Shown piece after piece: positions 25,908-35,007 of a DNA stretch of 62,070 nt. The stretch is taken from the NCBI GenBank assembly GCA_934167835.1, contig CAKPLZ010000007.1, forward strand, positions 1 to 62,070, written 5' to 3'. Numbering within the stretch: the first letter of the stretch is position 1; each line of letters opens with the position of its first letter. Origin of the DNA: an uncultured Clostridia bacterium. Its GTDB lineage: Bacteria > Bacillota > Clostridia > TANB77 > CAG-508. Position numbers and translations under genes: made by a program. The notes under the pieces are model-generated. The model saw only the letters and a list, made by a program, of their open reading frames with translations. It did no database searches and was not told the DNA's origin.

Positions 25908-27026
25908 ATGAATGTTGCAGTAGTTAATTTGAAAGATATTATGAAATATGTTATTAAGATACTTACTGCAATAGCTTGCATATTTGTAACAATAAAATTA
26001 TGCTCTACTTCTGGACAAAATATTAATAGCAAGTTGATAAAAATGGCTGACGATAAGGTTCTTTTAGAACTTCTAGAGATAGATATTATACCTAAAGCAA
26101 AAGAAACAAAAGAATATAAATTAAATATAGTTGATTTATTAAAAACTGAGTTAATGTTTGTTGCCAATGTTGAAAGTAAAGAGGAATTGCCAAAACAAAA
26201 TGATGAGGATATTCAAACTAATGCACCAACTGAACACACAAAATCTCCAAATGTGGAGATATCAAAAGTGGCTAAAACAGAGGAAGTAACAGATAGAAAT
26301 TATAAACCTAGAGTTAATACATATTATAATACGGTAAATATTGATAATCAAACTAAATATGATTTAACAGAAGAAATATTAAAACCAGATATTGAGATTC
26401 AAAATAATAAAGATATTTTAATTTTTCATACTCATACATGCGAGAGCTATACACCATCTGAAAAGTATAATTATACAATGACTGGAAATTATAGAACTAC
26501 AGATTCAAATTTTAATGTTGTAAGAGTAGGTAGAGAGCTTACAACATGCTTAGAAAGCAAAGGCTTTAATGTAAGGCATGATGAAACATATTGCGATTAT
26601 CCATCATATTCTGGTTCATATTCACGTTCACTGGAGGTTACAACTAATTTACTTGCAGATAAAACTGCTGGGCTGGTTTTTGATATTCACAGAGATGCTG
26701 TTGGTAATGGAGATACTTATGGGCCAACTATAATGATAAATGGGCAAAGGGTGGCGCAATTGATGTTTGTAATAGGAACAGACGGAGGTGGCTCCGAACA
26801 CCCTAACTGGCAGCAAAACCTAAAAATAGCAGTGAAAATTCAAGAAAAAGCCAACGAAATGTACCCAGGGTTATTTAGGTCCATAATAGTTAGAAACTCA
26901 AGATACAATCAACATGTTGCAGCAGGGGCAAGCATAATAGAGGTAGGAGCAACTGCCAATGAGCTTGATGAATGTTTGCTAAGCATGCAGGCTTTAGCAA
27001 ATGTGCTTGAGGAAGTGTGTAAATAA
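25908..27026 (+). CDS. spoIIP: Stage II sporulation protein P
   Basis: A 372-residue protein with an N-terminal membrane anchor (about residues 12-33), a low-complexity linker and an amidase domain. Typical SpoIIP features are ILIFHTHTCESYTP (zinc-binding His and Glu), TAGLVFDIHRDAV and GASIIEVGATANELDE. In sporulation it degrades septal peptidoglycan with SpoIID and SpoIIM during engulfment. spoIIM is also in this window (58005). ATG 25908 follows AAAGGTG. Confidence 0.92.
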   Translation: MNVAVVNLKDIMKYVIKILTAIACIFVTIKLCSTSGQNINSKLIKMADDKVLLELLEIDIIPKAKETKEYKLNIVDLLKTELMFVANVESKEELPKQNDEDIQTNAPTEHTKSPNVEISKVAKTEEVTDRNYKPRVNTYYNTVNIDNQTKYDLTEEILKPDIEIQNNKDILIFHTHTCESYTPSEKYNYTMTGNYRTTDSNFNVVRVGRELTTCLESKGFNVRHDETYCDYPSYSGSYSRSLEVTTNLLADKTAGLVFDIHRDAVGNGDTYGPTIMINGQRVAQLMFVIGTDGGGSEHPNWQQNLKIAVKIQEKANEMYPGLFRSIIVRNSRYNQHVAAGASIIEVGATANELDECLLSMQALANVLEEVCK

Positions 27027-27073
27027 GAAAAAGAAATATTACGAAAATGTCATATAAATTTTTGGATTAAATA

Positions 27074-27103
27074 TTGACAAGGAGGGCGAAAATAGGATAT
27101 ATT
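27074..27103 (+). promoter_or_regulatory. Promoter of pilin-like gene 3
   Basis: TTGACA (27074-27079), 18-nt spacer, TATATT (27098-27103). It lacks the dyad element found before copies 1 and 2. Confidence 0.75.
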
Positions 27104-27140
27104 TAATACGAAAAAACGGAAAATAAGGAGGATTTTTTAG

Positions 27141-28400
27141 ATGAGAAACACAAAAGGAATAACGCTCATAGCGTTAATAATCACAATTATTGTAATGCTA
27201 ATTCTAGTAGCAGTCAGTATAAGTGTAGCCCTAAACACAGGACTATTTAAATCAGCAAGCGATGCAACAAAAAAATGGAAAGCAGCACAAGAGGAAGAAA
27301 GTAATATGCCAATTGAAATTGGAGGAAAAAAGTATAATTCTGTAGAGGAATATTTAAATGGTGAAATTAAAGAAGAACACAATTGGAAAAGAACAGGAGA
27401 TGCATTGACATGTGGGCATTGCAATAAGACTTATAATATAGGAGATGTAGTAGATTACACGGATTCAGGCGCAGAAAGTACAAGCATAAGTGCAGAAAAA
27501 GCTGGAGGATATACAGGAACAAGTGCTTTGGTAAATAGTGGAGTAAAAGTGGCTTCATTGAAATTAAACAATAATTTAAAAATTGCAAAAATATCTGGTC
27601 CAGCCAAACCAACAGCAACACAGACAATACAGACAATTCAAAAAGATGAAAATATAACATGGATAGTTCTGGGAACAGAGGACAGTAATAATAATGGAAC
27701 AAATGAAACTTTATTAATAACAACAAAAGAACCAACAACAGGTACAATTGTATTATATGGAGCAGCAGCATATAATAACTGCATAGACGAAATAAACAGA
27801 ATGTGCAAAGAACTTTATGGAGCAGATGCAAGAGGAATGACAATTAAAGATGTAGATAATTGTTTCCAATACACAGCACCATACGGAATGTGCAATAAAA
27901 GAATGAATTACTACAATGTACCAGAAAATACAAAAATCTCAGATTTGGGTTTGAGTTATGAAGATATATGGGCAGATATACAAAATAATACTTACGAAGA
28001 AGATGATGGGACAAAAAAATATTTTACACCAAGTTGTCCAGAAGGAACAACAGATGCAAGTGTACTAGGAAATGAAACAGTAAATGGATATTATTATAGA
28101 TTATCTAGTGATGGCACATATTTAGAAAGTGATGTAGATACAACAGATACAAGTAATAAAATAACATCTGTAGAAAAAAATGTAATATTTGGAGAATCAG
28201 AAGATTATAGTTACTGGCTGGCTTCTCGTGGGGTTGGTGCAAATTCTGATGGCGCTTACTTTGGTCCAGGGGCTGTTATTGTAAAATTTGCGGAGTCCTA
28301 CGACCAATTATTCCATTCCAATAATTTTTCTAGCGACAGTGAGTGTGCTCTTCGTGCCGTAGTTTCTCTAAGGTCTGATATTCCAGCAGTTATAGAGTAG
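27141..28400 (+). CDS. Prepilin-like surface protein with variable C-terminus, copy 3
   Basis: A 419-residue protein with the same first 50 residues as copies 1 and 2 (GITLIALIITIIVMLILVAV). The middle is more diverged: a CGHC pair, a longer Thr/Lys-rich region and ITWIVLGTEDSNNNGT, followed by the shared YNNCIDEINRMCKELYG. The variable cassette is at codons 358-410. It starts at ATG 27141 behind AAGGAGG. It lies 14 kb from the other two, between spoIIP and prmC, so the family is dispersed rather than a tandem array. Confidence 0.8.
   Translation: MRNTKGITLIALIITIIVMLILVAVSISVALNTGLFKSASDATKKWKAAQEEESNMPIEIGGKKYNSVEEYLNGEIKEEHNWKRTGDALTCGHCNKTYNIGDVVDYTDSGAESTSISAEKAGGYTGTSALVNSGVKVASLKLNNNLKIAKISGPAKPTATQTIQTIQKDENITWIVLGTEDSNNNGTNETLLITTKEPTTGTIVLYGAAAYNNCIDEINRMCKELYGADARGMTIKDVDNCFQYTAPYGMCNKRMNYYNVPENTKISDLGLSYEDIWADIQNNTYEEDDGTKKYFTPSCPEGTTDASVLGNETVNGYYYRLSSDGTYLESDVDTTDTSNKITSVEKNVIFGESEDYSYWLASRGVGANSDGAYFGPGAVIVKFAESYDQLFHSNNFSSDSECALRAVVSLRSDIPAVIE
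28212..28370 (+). other. Candidate DGR variable region, copy 3
   Basis: 159 nt, gap-free to copies 1 and 2, about 29 A by hand count. It shares YWLASRGV, FGPG, SY, LF and RAVVSL with copy 1 but differs at most positions between them (GDG, VKFAE, DQ, HSNNF, SDSE). Variable codons mainly end in T or C. Confidence 0.58.
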
Positions 28401-28455
28401 ATGTTGCTAAATTTCTGATTCTGTGTTAATATAGTAGTTGATTTGGAGGAAAGAA

Positions 28456-29289
28456 ATGAGAGTTAGGGATGTGCTTTGTGGGGCTGTTGAGGAGCTGAGG
28501 AGGTATGGTGTAGAGGAACCTGTGGGTAAGGCAAGAAGGGTGTTGGCTTATGTTTTGGGGAGGTCAAAGGAGTATTTGATTTCTCATGATGGGGATGAAA
28601 TTAGTTCTTGCGATGTTGAAAAGTTTGAATGCTGTATACGTAAATTGATTAATGGAGTCCCTATTCAATATATTTTGGGCTATCAGGAGTTTATGGGAAT
28701 AACGTTTGAGGTGAATGAAAATGTACTGATACCTCAGCCGGATACTGAGATTCTAGTATATGAAGTTTTAAATATTGCGAGAAAGTATTCAAATCCTAAA
28801 ATTTTAGATTTATGTACAGGCAGTGGAGCAATTGCGGTATCAATATCAAGGAGTATTCCGAGTGCACAAATTTGTGCATCAGACATAAGCGATGAAGCAA
28901 TAATAATTGCGAAAAGAAATGATAAAGATAAAAAAGTAACTTTTATACATTCTGACTTATTTGAAAATATAAATGGCAAGTTCGATATAATAGCATCAAA
29001 CCCACCATACATAAAATCAGATGAAATTAAAACCTTAAGTAAAGAAGTTCAAAACGAGCCAACAATTGCATTAGACGGCGGAAAAAGTGGTTTGGATTTT
29101 TATGAGAAAATAATAAATAATGCTCATAAGTATCTTACCCCACAAGGGCATTTGTGTCTAGAAATAGGCGAAGACCAAAAAGATGCAGTTCTTGAAATCT
29201 TCAAAACCAGCAATGTTTGGGCAGAGATAAAAACATATAAAGATTTAGGCAATAATGATAGAGTTATAACTGCAGAATTAAAAACCTGA
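28456..29289 (+). CDS. prmC: Peptide chain release factor N5-glutamine methyltransferase
   Basis: A 277-residue methylase that modifies the GGQ Gln of release factors. The N-terminal helical domain includes GVPIQYILGYQEFMG and LIPQPDTE. The S-adenosylmethionine motif is LDLCTGSGAIAVS and the catalytic motif is ASNPPYIKSDE. ATG 28456 behind GGAGGAAAG. The first 150 nt are GT-rich, unlike the rest of the gene. The usual partner prfA is not adjacent. Confidence 0.95.
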   Translation: MRVRDVLCGAVEELRRYGVEEPVGKARRVLAYVLGRSKEYLISHDGDEISSCDVEKFECCIRKLINGVPIQYILGYQEFMGITFEVNENVLIPQPDTEILVYEVLNIARKYSNPKILDLCTGSGAIAVSISRSIPSAQICASDISDEAIIIAKRNDKDKKVTFIHSDLFENINGKFDIIASNPPYIKSDEIKTLSKEVQNEPTIALDGGKSGLDFYEKIINNAHKYLTPQGHLCLEIGEDQKDAVLEIFKTSNVWAEIKTYKDLGNNDRVITAELKT

Positions 29290-29311
29290 AAACTTATTTT
29301 TTCAGGTTTTT
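29281..29311. terminator. Bidirectional terminator overlapping both gene ends
   Basis: AAAACCTGAA/TTCAGGTTTT hairpin. The left arm holds the prmC stop and the right arm encodes the last residues of the convergent hydrolase. Confidence 0.85.
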
Positions 29312-29863
29312 AATTATTTCTTCAATCTGTGGTAGTCTTGAGATATTATCTCTGTTACCCATGTGCCCAACATTTTTAATAAATACAGGGCAACTTTCTA
29401 GTTGCTTAACAAAATTTTCTAAAAGTGAAAATGGGATCACATGATCATTATTGCTATAAAGTGAGTATCTGTATTGTATGTGACTTTTAGCATATTCAAT
29501 AATTTCAGGAGTTACTGCAAAGTCAACAAAAGCATCAGTTAAATCTTGCCTATCAGGAACTGTAAATAAATCACAAAAACCAGCGACACTAACATATAGA
29601 TTACATGCAAGCTTATTTGTTGCAAGATATCGAATAAAAAATGGATTACCAATAGAATGCGCAATAACAATAGTTTCAGAATTAAAATACTCTTTATACG
29701 CATCTAATATATTTGACCATTTTTCGTAAGATGCTTCAGAACGAATAGGAAAATTAGGCATATAAACGTGGTAACCACAGCTCTCTAAAAAAGTTTTTAA
29801 GGAAGGCCCAAAAGTGTATGTGGTATCACCATTAAATCCATGAATAATAAAGGCAGTTTTCAA
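29294..29863 (-). CDS. Alpha/beta hydrolase, RBBP9/YdeN-like
   Basis: About 189 residues with the RBBP9/YdeN-type serine hydrolase pattern: AFIIHGFNGD near the start, the nucleophile elbow IVIAHSIGNPF, Asp in SNNDHVIPF and His in NVGHMG. The natural substrate of this group is unknown. TTG 29863, 9 nt after GGAGA, is the better start; GTG 29872 is too close to the ribosome site. It is convergent with prmC. Confidence 0.8.
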   Translation of the reverse strand: MKTAFIIHGFNGDTTYTFGPSLKTFLESCGYHVYMPNFPIRSEASYEKWSNILDAYKEYFNSETIVIAHSIGNPFFIRYLATNKLACNLYVSVAGFCDLFTVPDRQDLTDAFVDFAVTPEIIEYAKSHIQYRYSLYSNNDHVIPFSLLENFVKQLESCPVFIKNVGHMGNRDNISRLPQIEEIIKNLKK

Positions 29864-29933
29864 CAAAATCACTCTCCAATATGAAATTTCGAAAAAATTA
29901 TAACATTATTTGACATTATTTTCAAGCAGAATA

Positions 29934-29963
29934 TTGCAAACTAAACAATACTTGTGATACAAT
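29934..29963 (+). promoter_or_regulatory. Promoter of the 112-aa gene
   Basis: TTGCAA (29934-29939), 18-nt spacer, TACAAT (29958-29963). Confidence 0.7.
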
Positions 29964-29983
29964 AAAAATCTAGGGAGGTTTTT

Positions 29984-30322
29984 ATGATAAATCTAAGTTT
30001 AACTCAAAATGAACAAAAAAATTTATCAAAAGATGAAGCAGAAACTTTATCTTGTGACACAGATATGTTTAGACATACTGATGTATTATTAACAACTTCA
30101 TCTGGAAAACAATATATAATAAACTACCTAGAAGATATGGAAAATATTCAATCTGGAATGAAAACACCAGATTTTGCGTCTTATCCATATTATGAGAAAA
30201 GATACAAAAAATTTAATATGTACATGGATTCTGTCATTGATCAAATCAAGACAGAATTTTTGCATTTTAGAGATATTATGGCTCAAAATGAATGCATAGA
30301 AACATTACAGAAGAAAGAATAA
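29984..30322 (+). CDS. Unknown 112-aa protein
   Basis: Starts at ATG 29984 behind AGGGAGG. The sequence is hydrophilic, with a possible short beta stretch (DVLLTTSSGKQYIINYLED) and a helical C-terminal half (YKKFNMYMDSVIDQIKTEFLHFRDIM). There is no signal peptide and no recognised family. Base composition matches the host. It lies 50 nt before punA with no terminator between them, so it may be co-transcribed. Confidence 0.65.
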   Translation: MINLSLTQNEQKNLSKDEAETLSCDTDMFRHTDVLLTTSSGKQYIINYLEDMENIQSGMKTPDFASYPYYEKRYKKFNMYMDSVIDQIKTEFLHFRDIMAQNECIETLQKKE

Positions 30323-30372
30323 CAAAAGATGAAAATAAAAAAGATGAGAGATAAGAAAAGGAGAGATGTGTT

Positions 30373-31194
30373 ATGTTTAAATACGAAGACTATGAAAAGA
30401 GTGCAAAATTTATCAAAGAAAAAATGGAGGGATTAAGCCCTAAAACGGCGATAATACTTGGTTCTGGACTGGGAGTTCTAAGTGATGAATTTACAGAAAA
30501 ACAGGTTATTAAGTATAAAGATATTCCAAACTTTCCGGTATCAACTGTAGAAGGTCATGCAGGGGAATTGATATTAGGTAAATTAAATGGAAAAGACATA
30601 ATTGCAATGAATGGAAGGTTTCATTATTATGAAGGGTATGATGTAAAAGAAGTTACATTCCCAATAAGAGTATTTAAATTATTAGGAATCGAGACATTAA
30701 TATTAACAAACGCATCAGGTGGAATTAATACTAATTATGCAGCAGGAGATTTTATGGTTATAAACGATTATTTAAGTTTCTTTGCAGAATCAGTTTTAAG
30801 AGGTCCAAACCTACCAGAGTTTGGCGAAAGATTTACAGATATGAGCCAAACTTTTGATAAAACTTTAAGCAAAAAATTGAAAGAAATTATCCAAAAACAC
30901 ACAGGCAGAGCACAAGAAGGCGTATATGCTTATATGAAAGGGCCAACATTTGAAACACCAGCAGAAATAAGGGCACTAAGAACACTTGGAGCAGATGCTG
31001 TAGGACTATCAACAGTTCCAGAAGCAGTAGTAGCACATCATGCAGGTATTACAACAGTAGGAGTCTCTTGCATAACTAACATGGCAGCAGGTGTACTAGA
31101 CGAAAGATTATCTTATGACGATGTAAAACAAACAGCCGAAAGAGTAAAAGTTCAGTTTAAAGAAATAATTAAGGAATTTATAGAAAAGCTATAA
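30373..31194 (+). CDS. punA: Purine-nucleoside phosphorylase (trimeric type)
   Basis: A 273-residue enzyme that cleaves inosine and guanosine with phosphate to base plus ribose-1-phosphate. Signatures of the trimeric PNP family are TAIILGSGLGVL (phosphate site), VEGHAGELILG, MNGRFHYYEGY, LTNASGGIN and MKGPTFETPAEIR followed by VGLSTVPEAVVAHH. It starts at ATG 30373 behind AAGGAGA. Confidence 0.95.
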   Translation: MFKYEDYEKSAKFIKEKMEGLSPKTAIILGSGLGVLSDEFTEKQVIKYKDIPNFPVSTVEGHAGELILGKLNGKDIIAMNGRFHYYEGYDVKEVTFPIRVFKLLGIETLILTNASGGINTNYAAGDFMVINDYLSFFAESVLRGPNLPEFGERFTDMSQTFDKTLSKKLKEIIQKHTGRAQEGVYAYMKGPTFETPAEIRALRTLGADAVGLSTVPEAVVAHHAGITTVGVSCITNMAAGVLDERLSYDDVKQTAERVKVQFKEIIKEFIEKL

Positions 31195-31214
31195 AAGTAA
31201 ATATACATAATTAG

Positions 31215-31347
31215 TTTACATTTCCCAAGTATTATGATATAATATTTGGGAATTATCATATTTGAACAATTGCAAAATTTTGCAGTTGCTCTCATGATAA
31301 TTTTGTTAACCATTAAAATACTTGCAACATGAAAGGAGACTTGTAGT
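31215..31347 (+). promoter_or_regulatory. Promoter and folded leader of the beta-CASP nuclease gene
   Basis: TTTACA (31215-31220), 17-nt spacer, TATAAT (31238-31243). The roughly 100-nt leader can close by AATTATCAT (31251)/ATGATAATT (31294-31302) around an inner GCAAAATTTTGC palindrome (31272-31283). A long folded leader suggests post-transcriptional control. Confidence 0.55.
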
Positions 31348-32766
31348 ATGTCAAACGATGTACGGTCTAAGTTCTACGCTGACGTTATGGCGTTGCACCC
31401 AGAGGTAACTGGGTCGTGCCATCTTGTGGTGGTTAAGCTGCCTGATGGAAGGACTAAGAAGTTTATGGTGGACTTTGGTCTTTTCCAGGAAGACGAGTAC
31501 CGTGAGAACAACTTGAAGATGCTGTGCAATGCTGACGAGCTGGACTTTGTGCTGATTACGCACAACCACATTGACCATACGGGGCGCCTGCCTTTTCTAG
31601 TAAAGAAGGGGTTTTATAGGAGCATCTATATGACCAACGAGACCAAGGAGCTTATCGGGCTCGCGCTTGAGGACAGCTGCCATGTTCTGCTGGATATGGC
31701 TAAAAGGCAAAACACCAAGCCTCTCTATACAATGGAAGACTTGGAAAACGCGAAGGAGAAGTTTGTTGGATGCCGGTATTTCAGAGAAATTCCCGTTGAT
31801 TCCAACATTACGGCAACCTTCATCCCCAATGGGCATCTCTTCGGAGCAGCAATGATCTATGTAACCATTCGATACGAAGGATGTGAGGACATAAACCTCC
31901 TCTTTACGGGTGATTACAACGGCCACAACATGTTCTTCGAAATCCCTGGTCTGCCCACGCAAATGCTCACCAAGCCTTTGACGGTTATCCAGGAATCCAC
32001 TTATGGATACATGGATTCAACTGCGCAAACTTGCGTGTTTGAAAAGAACGTAATCGATGCAATCGAAAAAGGAAAGACTGTTGTCGTTCCAGTGTTTTCA
32101 TTAGGAAGGGCACAGGAAATCCTGTACGTTCTCAAGAAAATGCAGGAGAAAGGCAGACTTTCTGAATTCGTTCCGATTTACTTTGATGGCAAGCTTGCTA
32201 TCAAGTATACGGAAATCCTACGGACTGCTGAGTACATCGACGAAGACAAAAGAGATTTCTTACCCGAGAATCTGACTTTTGTCGCAAAAGATGTCAGAGG
32301 ACTTGTTATTGAGTCTGAAGAGCCCAAGATCATCGTTTCGACTTCTGGAATGGGGTCGTACGGTCCAGTACAGACCTACATCACGAATTTCCTTCCGAGG
32401 TATGACGCTCTTATCCAGTTCACTGGATACACGTCTGAAAACACCCTTGGAGGAAGACTCAAAGCCGCCCAGAAGGAAGACATCATCGAAGCTTTTGGCC
32501 TTTTCCTCGTAAAGAGGGCCGATGTAGAATACACCACGGAGTATTCTGCACATGCAAAAGCAGACGAAATGATCGACTTCTTAAAGCAGTTCACCAACCT
32601 GCAACTGGTACTGGTAAACCATGGTCAGCTTGAGGTCAAGGAAGCTTTCGCAAACCGCATTATGAGCCAGGTAAAGCCCAAGAACGTTGGAATACTTGGC
32701 AACGGATACCTCTTCAGAGTGAACCACTTTGGACTGGTAAAAACGATGGGAACAAAATTTGAATGA
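31348..32766 (+). CDS. Beta-CASP metallo-beta-lactamase-fold RNase-like protein
   Basis: A 472-residue protein with the metallo-beta-lactamase metal motif HNHIDHTG (about residues 73-80), further ligands in PNGHLFGAAM and FTGDYNG, and beta-CASP motifs IQESTYG, EYSAHAKADEM and VNHGQLE. Relatives of the CPSF-73/YSH1-like group cut RNA. It starts at ATG 31348 behind AAAGGAGAC. The gene is much more GC-rich than its neighbours, with balanced codon use including in-frame CGG at 31363, 31774 and 32221. It has its own promoter and terminator, which suggests transfer. Confidence 0.9.
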   Translation: MSNDVRSKFYADVMALHPEVTGSCHLVVVKLPDGRTKKFMVDFGLFQEDEYRENNLKMLCNADELDFVLITHNHIDHTGRLPFLVKKGFYRSIYMTNETKELIGLALEDSCHVLLDMAKRQNTKPLYTMEDLENAKEKFVGCRYFREIPVDSNITATFIPNGHLFGAAMIYVTIRYEGCEDINLLFTGDYNGHNMFFEIPGLPTQMLTKPLTVIQESTYGYMDSTAQTCVFEKNVIDAIEKGKTVVVPVFSLGRAQEILYVLKKMQEKGRLSEFVPIYFDGKLAIKYTEILRTAEYIDEDKRDFLPENLTFVAKDVRGLVIESEEPKIIVSTSGMGSYGPVQTYITNFLPRYDALIQFTGYTSENTLGGRLKAAQKEDIIEAFGLFLVKRADVEYTTEYSAHAKADEMIDFLKQFTNLQLVLVNHGQLEVKEAFANRIMSQVKPKNVGILGNGYLFRVNHFGLVKTMGTKFE

Positions 32767-32771
32767 GATTC

Positions 32772-32800
32772 AAAAAGAGGAGCCAATTTGGCTCCTCTTT
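32772..32800 (+). terminator. Rho-independent terminator
   Basis: AAAGAGGAGCC/GGCTCCTCTTT hairpin, six nt after the nuclease stop. Confidence 0.9.
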
Positions 32801-32835
32801 ACTTTAAAAAATACAAACAAATTTTCTAAAAACTC

Positions 32836-32864
32836 TTGACAAAATAAAAAAATAGATATAGAAT
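32836..32864 (+). promoter_or_regulatory. Promoter of recN
   Basis: TTGACA (32836-32841), 17-nt spacer, TAGAAT (32859-32864). Confidence 0.7.
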
Positions 32865-32893
32865 ACTACCAAACAAAAGTTTAGGAGGAAGAT

Positions 32894-34516
32894 ATGTTAT
32901 CTACATTACATATTAAAAATATAGGAATTATAGATGATTTATCAGTTGATTTTAATGAAGGATTTAATGTATTAACTGGTGAGACAGGAGCTGGTAAAAC
33001 CTTAATTATTGGGTCTTTAGGTGTACTTACAGGTGGTAGATTTTCTAAAGATATTATTAGAAAAGGTGAGGAGTATTCTTTAATAGAAGCTAGCATTTTT
33101 GCTCCAAATAGCGATTTATCTGAAGATGGTAATATCATAATTTCCAGAGAGGTATATGCAAGTGGTAGAAACACTTGCAAGATTAATGGAAAATTGGTTA
33201 CAGTTTCTGAACTTAAAAATTTAATGAGCAAAGTAATTGATATACATGGCCAACATGATAACCAAAACCTACTAGATAGCAGTAAGCATATAGATTATTT
33301 AGATGCATTTATTGGCGATTCTATTTTAAAAGTAAAAGAAGAATACCAAGGAAAATTTAGTGAGTATAACAGGCTTAAAAACGAATTGAAAAATAATTAT
33401 GCTGACGAAACAGAAAAAGAGAGAAAGCTAGATTTATTGAGATATCAATATAATGAAATAGAAATTGCAGATTTAAAAATAGGGGAAGATGAAGAACTTG
33501 AAGAAAAACACAATATTATGATGAACAGTGAAAAACTCCAAGAAAATCTTGTATGTATTGATGAATACTTGAACACAAATGCAATAGAAGCAATATCAAA
33601 TTCAATAAGGTGCCTAGAAAAAATTGAAAGTTATGGAGATACATATAAAGAAAAACTAGCTGAATTAAAAAGTATATATTATGAACTACAAGAATCAGCA
33701 AGAGATTTATCAAGCTTAAAAGATGAATCAAATTTTGATGAATATGAGAGAGATGAAGTTGAAAGAAGATTAGAATTAATATTTTCACTTAAAAGAAAAT
33801 ATGGAAATAGTATAGAAGAAATATTAGAATATAAAAACAAACTTGAAAAAGAAATAGAAAAGATAGAAAATGTTGATGAAATTAATAAAAAATTAAAACA
33901 AGAACTTCAAATAACTGAAGAAAAAATGCATGAATTGTGCACTAAAATGAATGAATTAAGAGGCAAGTATTCTCAAATTCTAAATGAGAAAATAAATAAA
34001 GAGCTAAAAGACTTGGAAATGCCAAATGCAAAATTTACAACTAAAATTGAAAAACAAACAGCATTTAACATATCTGGAAATGACAAAATTGAATTTATGA
34101 TTTGCACCAATATTGGTGAAGAATACAAAGAACTAGCCAAAATCGCATCAGGAGGCGAAATGTCAAGAATTATGCTTGCAATAAAAACAGTCCTTGCAGA
34201 TGTTGATAATGTTCCAATACTTGTATTTGATGAAATAGACACCGGAATAAGCGGAAAAGCAGCAAAAGCAGTAGCAGAAAAAATGAAAATAATATCCCAA
34301 AAACACCAAACCCTTTGCATAACCCATTTACCACCAATCGCAGCACAAGGAGATAACAACTATTATATATACAAAGAAGTAAAAAACAACAAAACAAGAA
34401 CAAATATCAAAAAACTAAACGAAGAAGAAACAATCCGAGAAATCGCAAGAATAGCAAACGGAGACATCACAGACGTTGCAATTGAAAATGCAAAAGAACT
34501 AAGAAAAGCCGGCTAA
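32894..34516 (+). CDS. recN: DNA repair protein RecN
   Basis: A 540-residue SMC-like ATPase for double-strand break repair. It has the N-terminal Walker A LTGETGAGKT (about residues 27-36), VIDIHGQHDNQNLLD, a long central coiled coil, the ABC signature KIASGGEMSRIML (about 416-428) and Walker B PILVFDEIDTGISG. It starts at ATG 32894 behind AGGAGG. AT-rich, with host codon use. Confidence 0.95.
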   Translation: MLSTLHIKNIGIIDDLSVDFNEGFNVLTGETGAGKTLIIGSLGVLTGGRFSKDIIRKGEEYSLIEASIFAPNSDLSEDGNIIISREVYASGRNTCKINGKLVTVSELKNLMSKVIDIHGQHDNQNLLDSSKHIDYLDAFIGDSILKVKEEYQGKFSEYNRLKNELKNNYADETEKERKLDLLRYQYNEIEIADLKIGEDEELEEKHNIMMNSEKLQENLVCIDEYLNTNAIEAISNSIRCLEKIESYGDTYKEKLAELKSIYYELQESARDLSSLKDESNFDEYERDEVERRLELIFSLKRKYGNSIEEILEYKNKLEKEIEKIENVDEINKKLKQELQITEEKMHELCTKMNELRGKYSQILNEKINKELKDLEMPNAKFTTKIEKQTAFNISGNDKIEFMICTNIGEEYKELAKIASGGEMSRIMLAIKTVLADVDNVPILVFDEIDTGISGKAAKAVAEKMKIISQKHQTLCITHLPPIAAQGDNNYYIYKEVKNNKTRTNIKKLNEEETIREIARIANGDITDVAIENAKELRKAG

Positions 34517-34517
34517 T

Positions 34518-34546
34518 TTGCATATTACAGGCGGAAATGATATAAT
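34518..34546 (+). promoter_or_regulatory. Promoter of the 100-aa gene
   Basis: TTGCAT (34518-34523), 17-nt spacer, TATAAT (34541-34546), starting two nt after the recN stop. Confidence 0.75.
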
Positions 34547-34588
34547 AATATTAAATTTCCGAAAGGATAATTTAGAAAGGGTATTTTT

Positions 34589-34891
34589 ATGGACAACAGA
34601 AACAGCATCTCCTTGGAGAGAAAGGTTATGAAAGCGAGACGGTTGATTAACTTTACTCTCACCGCATTCGGAAGCGATAAGACCATCGAAATGGCGGAGA
34701 GCGAGGGATCGATTGTCTTGGGAATTATTCAGGAGAAGAATGTTTTCGCTGTTACTCTTAAGGGTAGCATTGATGAAAATAAGAAGTGGAATACTGAACT
34801 TCAGAACGAAATTCTTCGAGTTCTCAAGAACAACTTCGATCTTCATCTTGAAAAAGAATGGGGAGAATGTATCCAAGTTCAGCTTGCATAA
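34589..34891 (+). CDS. Unknown 100-aa protein (CGG-containing stand-alone gene)
   Basis: Starts at ATG 34589 behind AGAAAGGG. The predicted soluble protein has a basic N-terminus (RKVMKARRLIN), a beta-rich middle (GSIVLGIIQEKNVFAVTLKGS) and a helical end. No family is recognised. Codon use (CTC, ATC, GCG, CGG at 34640) is unlike recN and nadE on either side. It has its own promoter and terminator. Confidence 0.65.
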   Translation: MDNRNSISLERKVMKARRLINFTLTAFGSDKTIEMAESEGSIVLGIIQEKNVFAVTLKGSIDENKKWNTELQNEILRVLKNNFDLHLEKEWGECIQVQLA

Positions 34892-34908
34892 CCAGCAAGT
34901 GAGCCCTC

Positions 34909-34943
34909 CAGGTACTAGTTAAAAAACTGGTACCTGTTTTTTT
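34909..34943 (+). terminator. Rho-independent terminator
   Basis: CAGGTACTAGTT/AACTGGTACCTG hairpin with a run of T after the 100-aa gene. Confidence 0.9.
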
Positions 34944-35007
34944 GCTTATAATATTGAAGATCGCCCAAAAATGTGATAAAATAATTCGAAAAATTGGAGG
35001 TGTTTGT

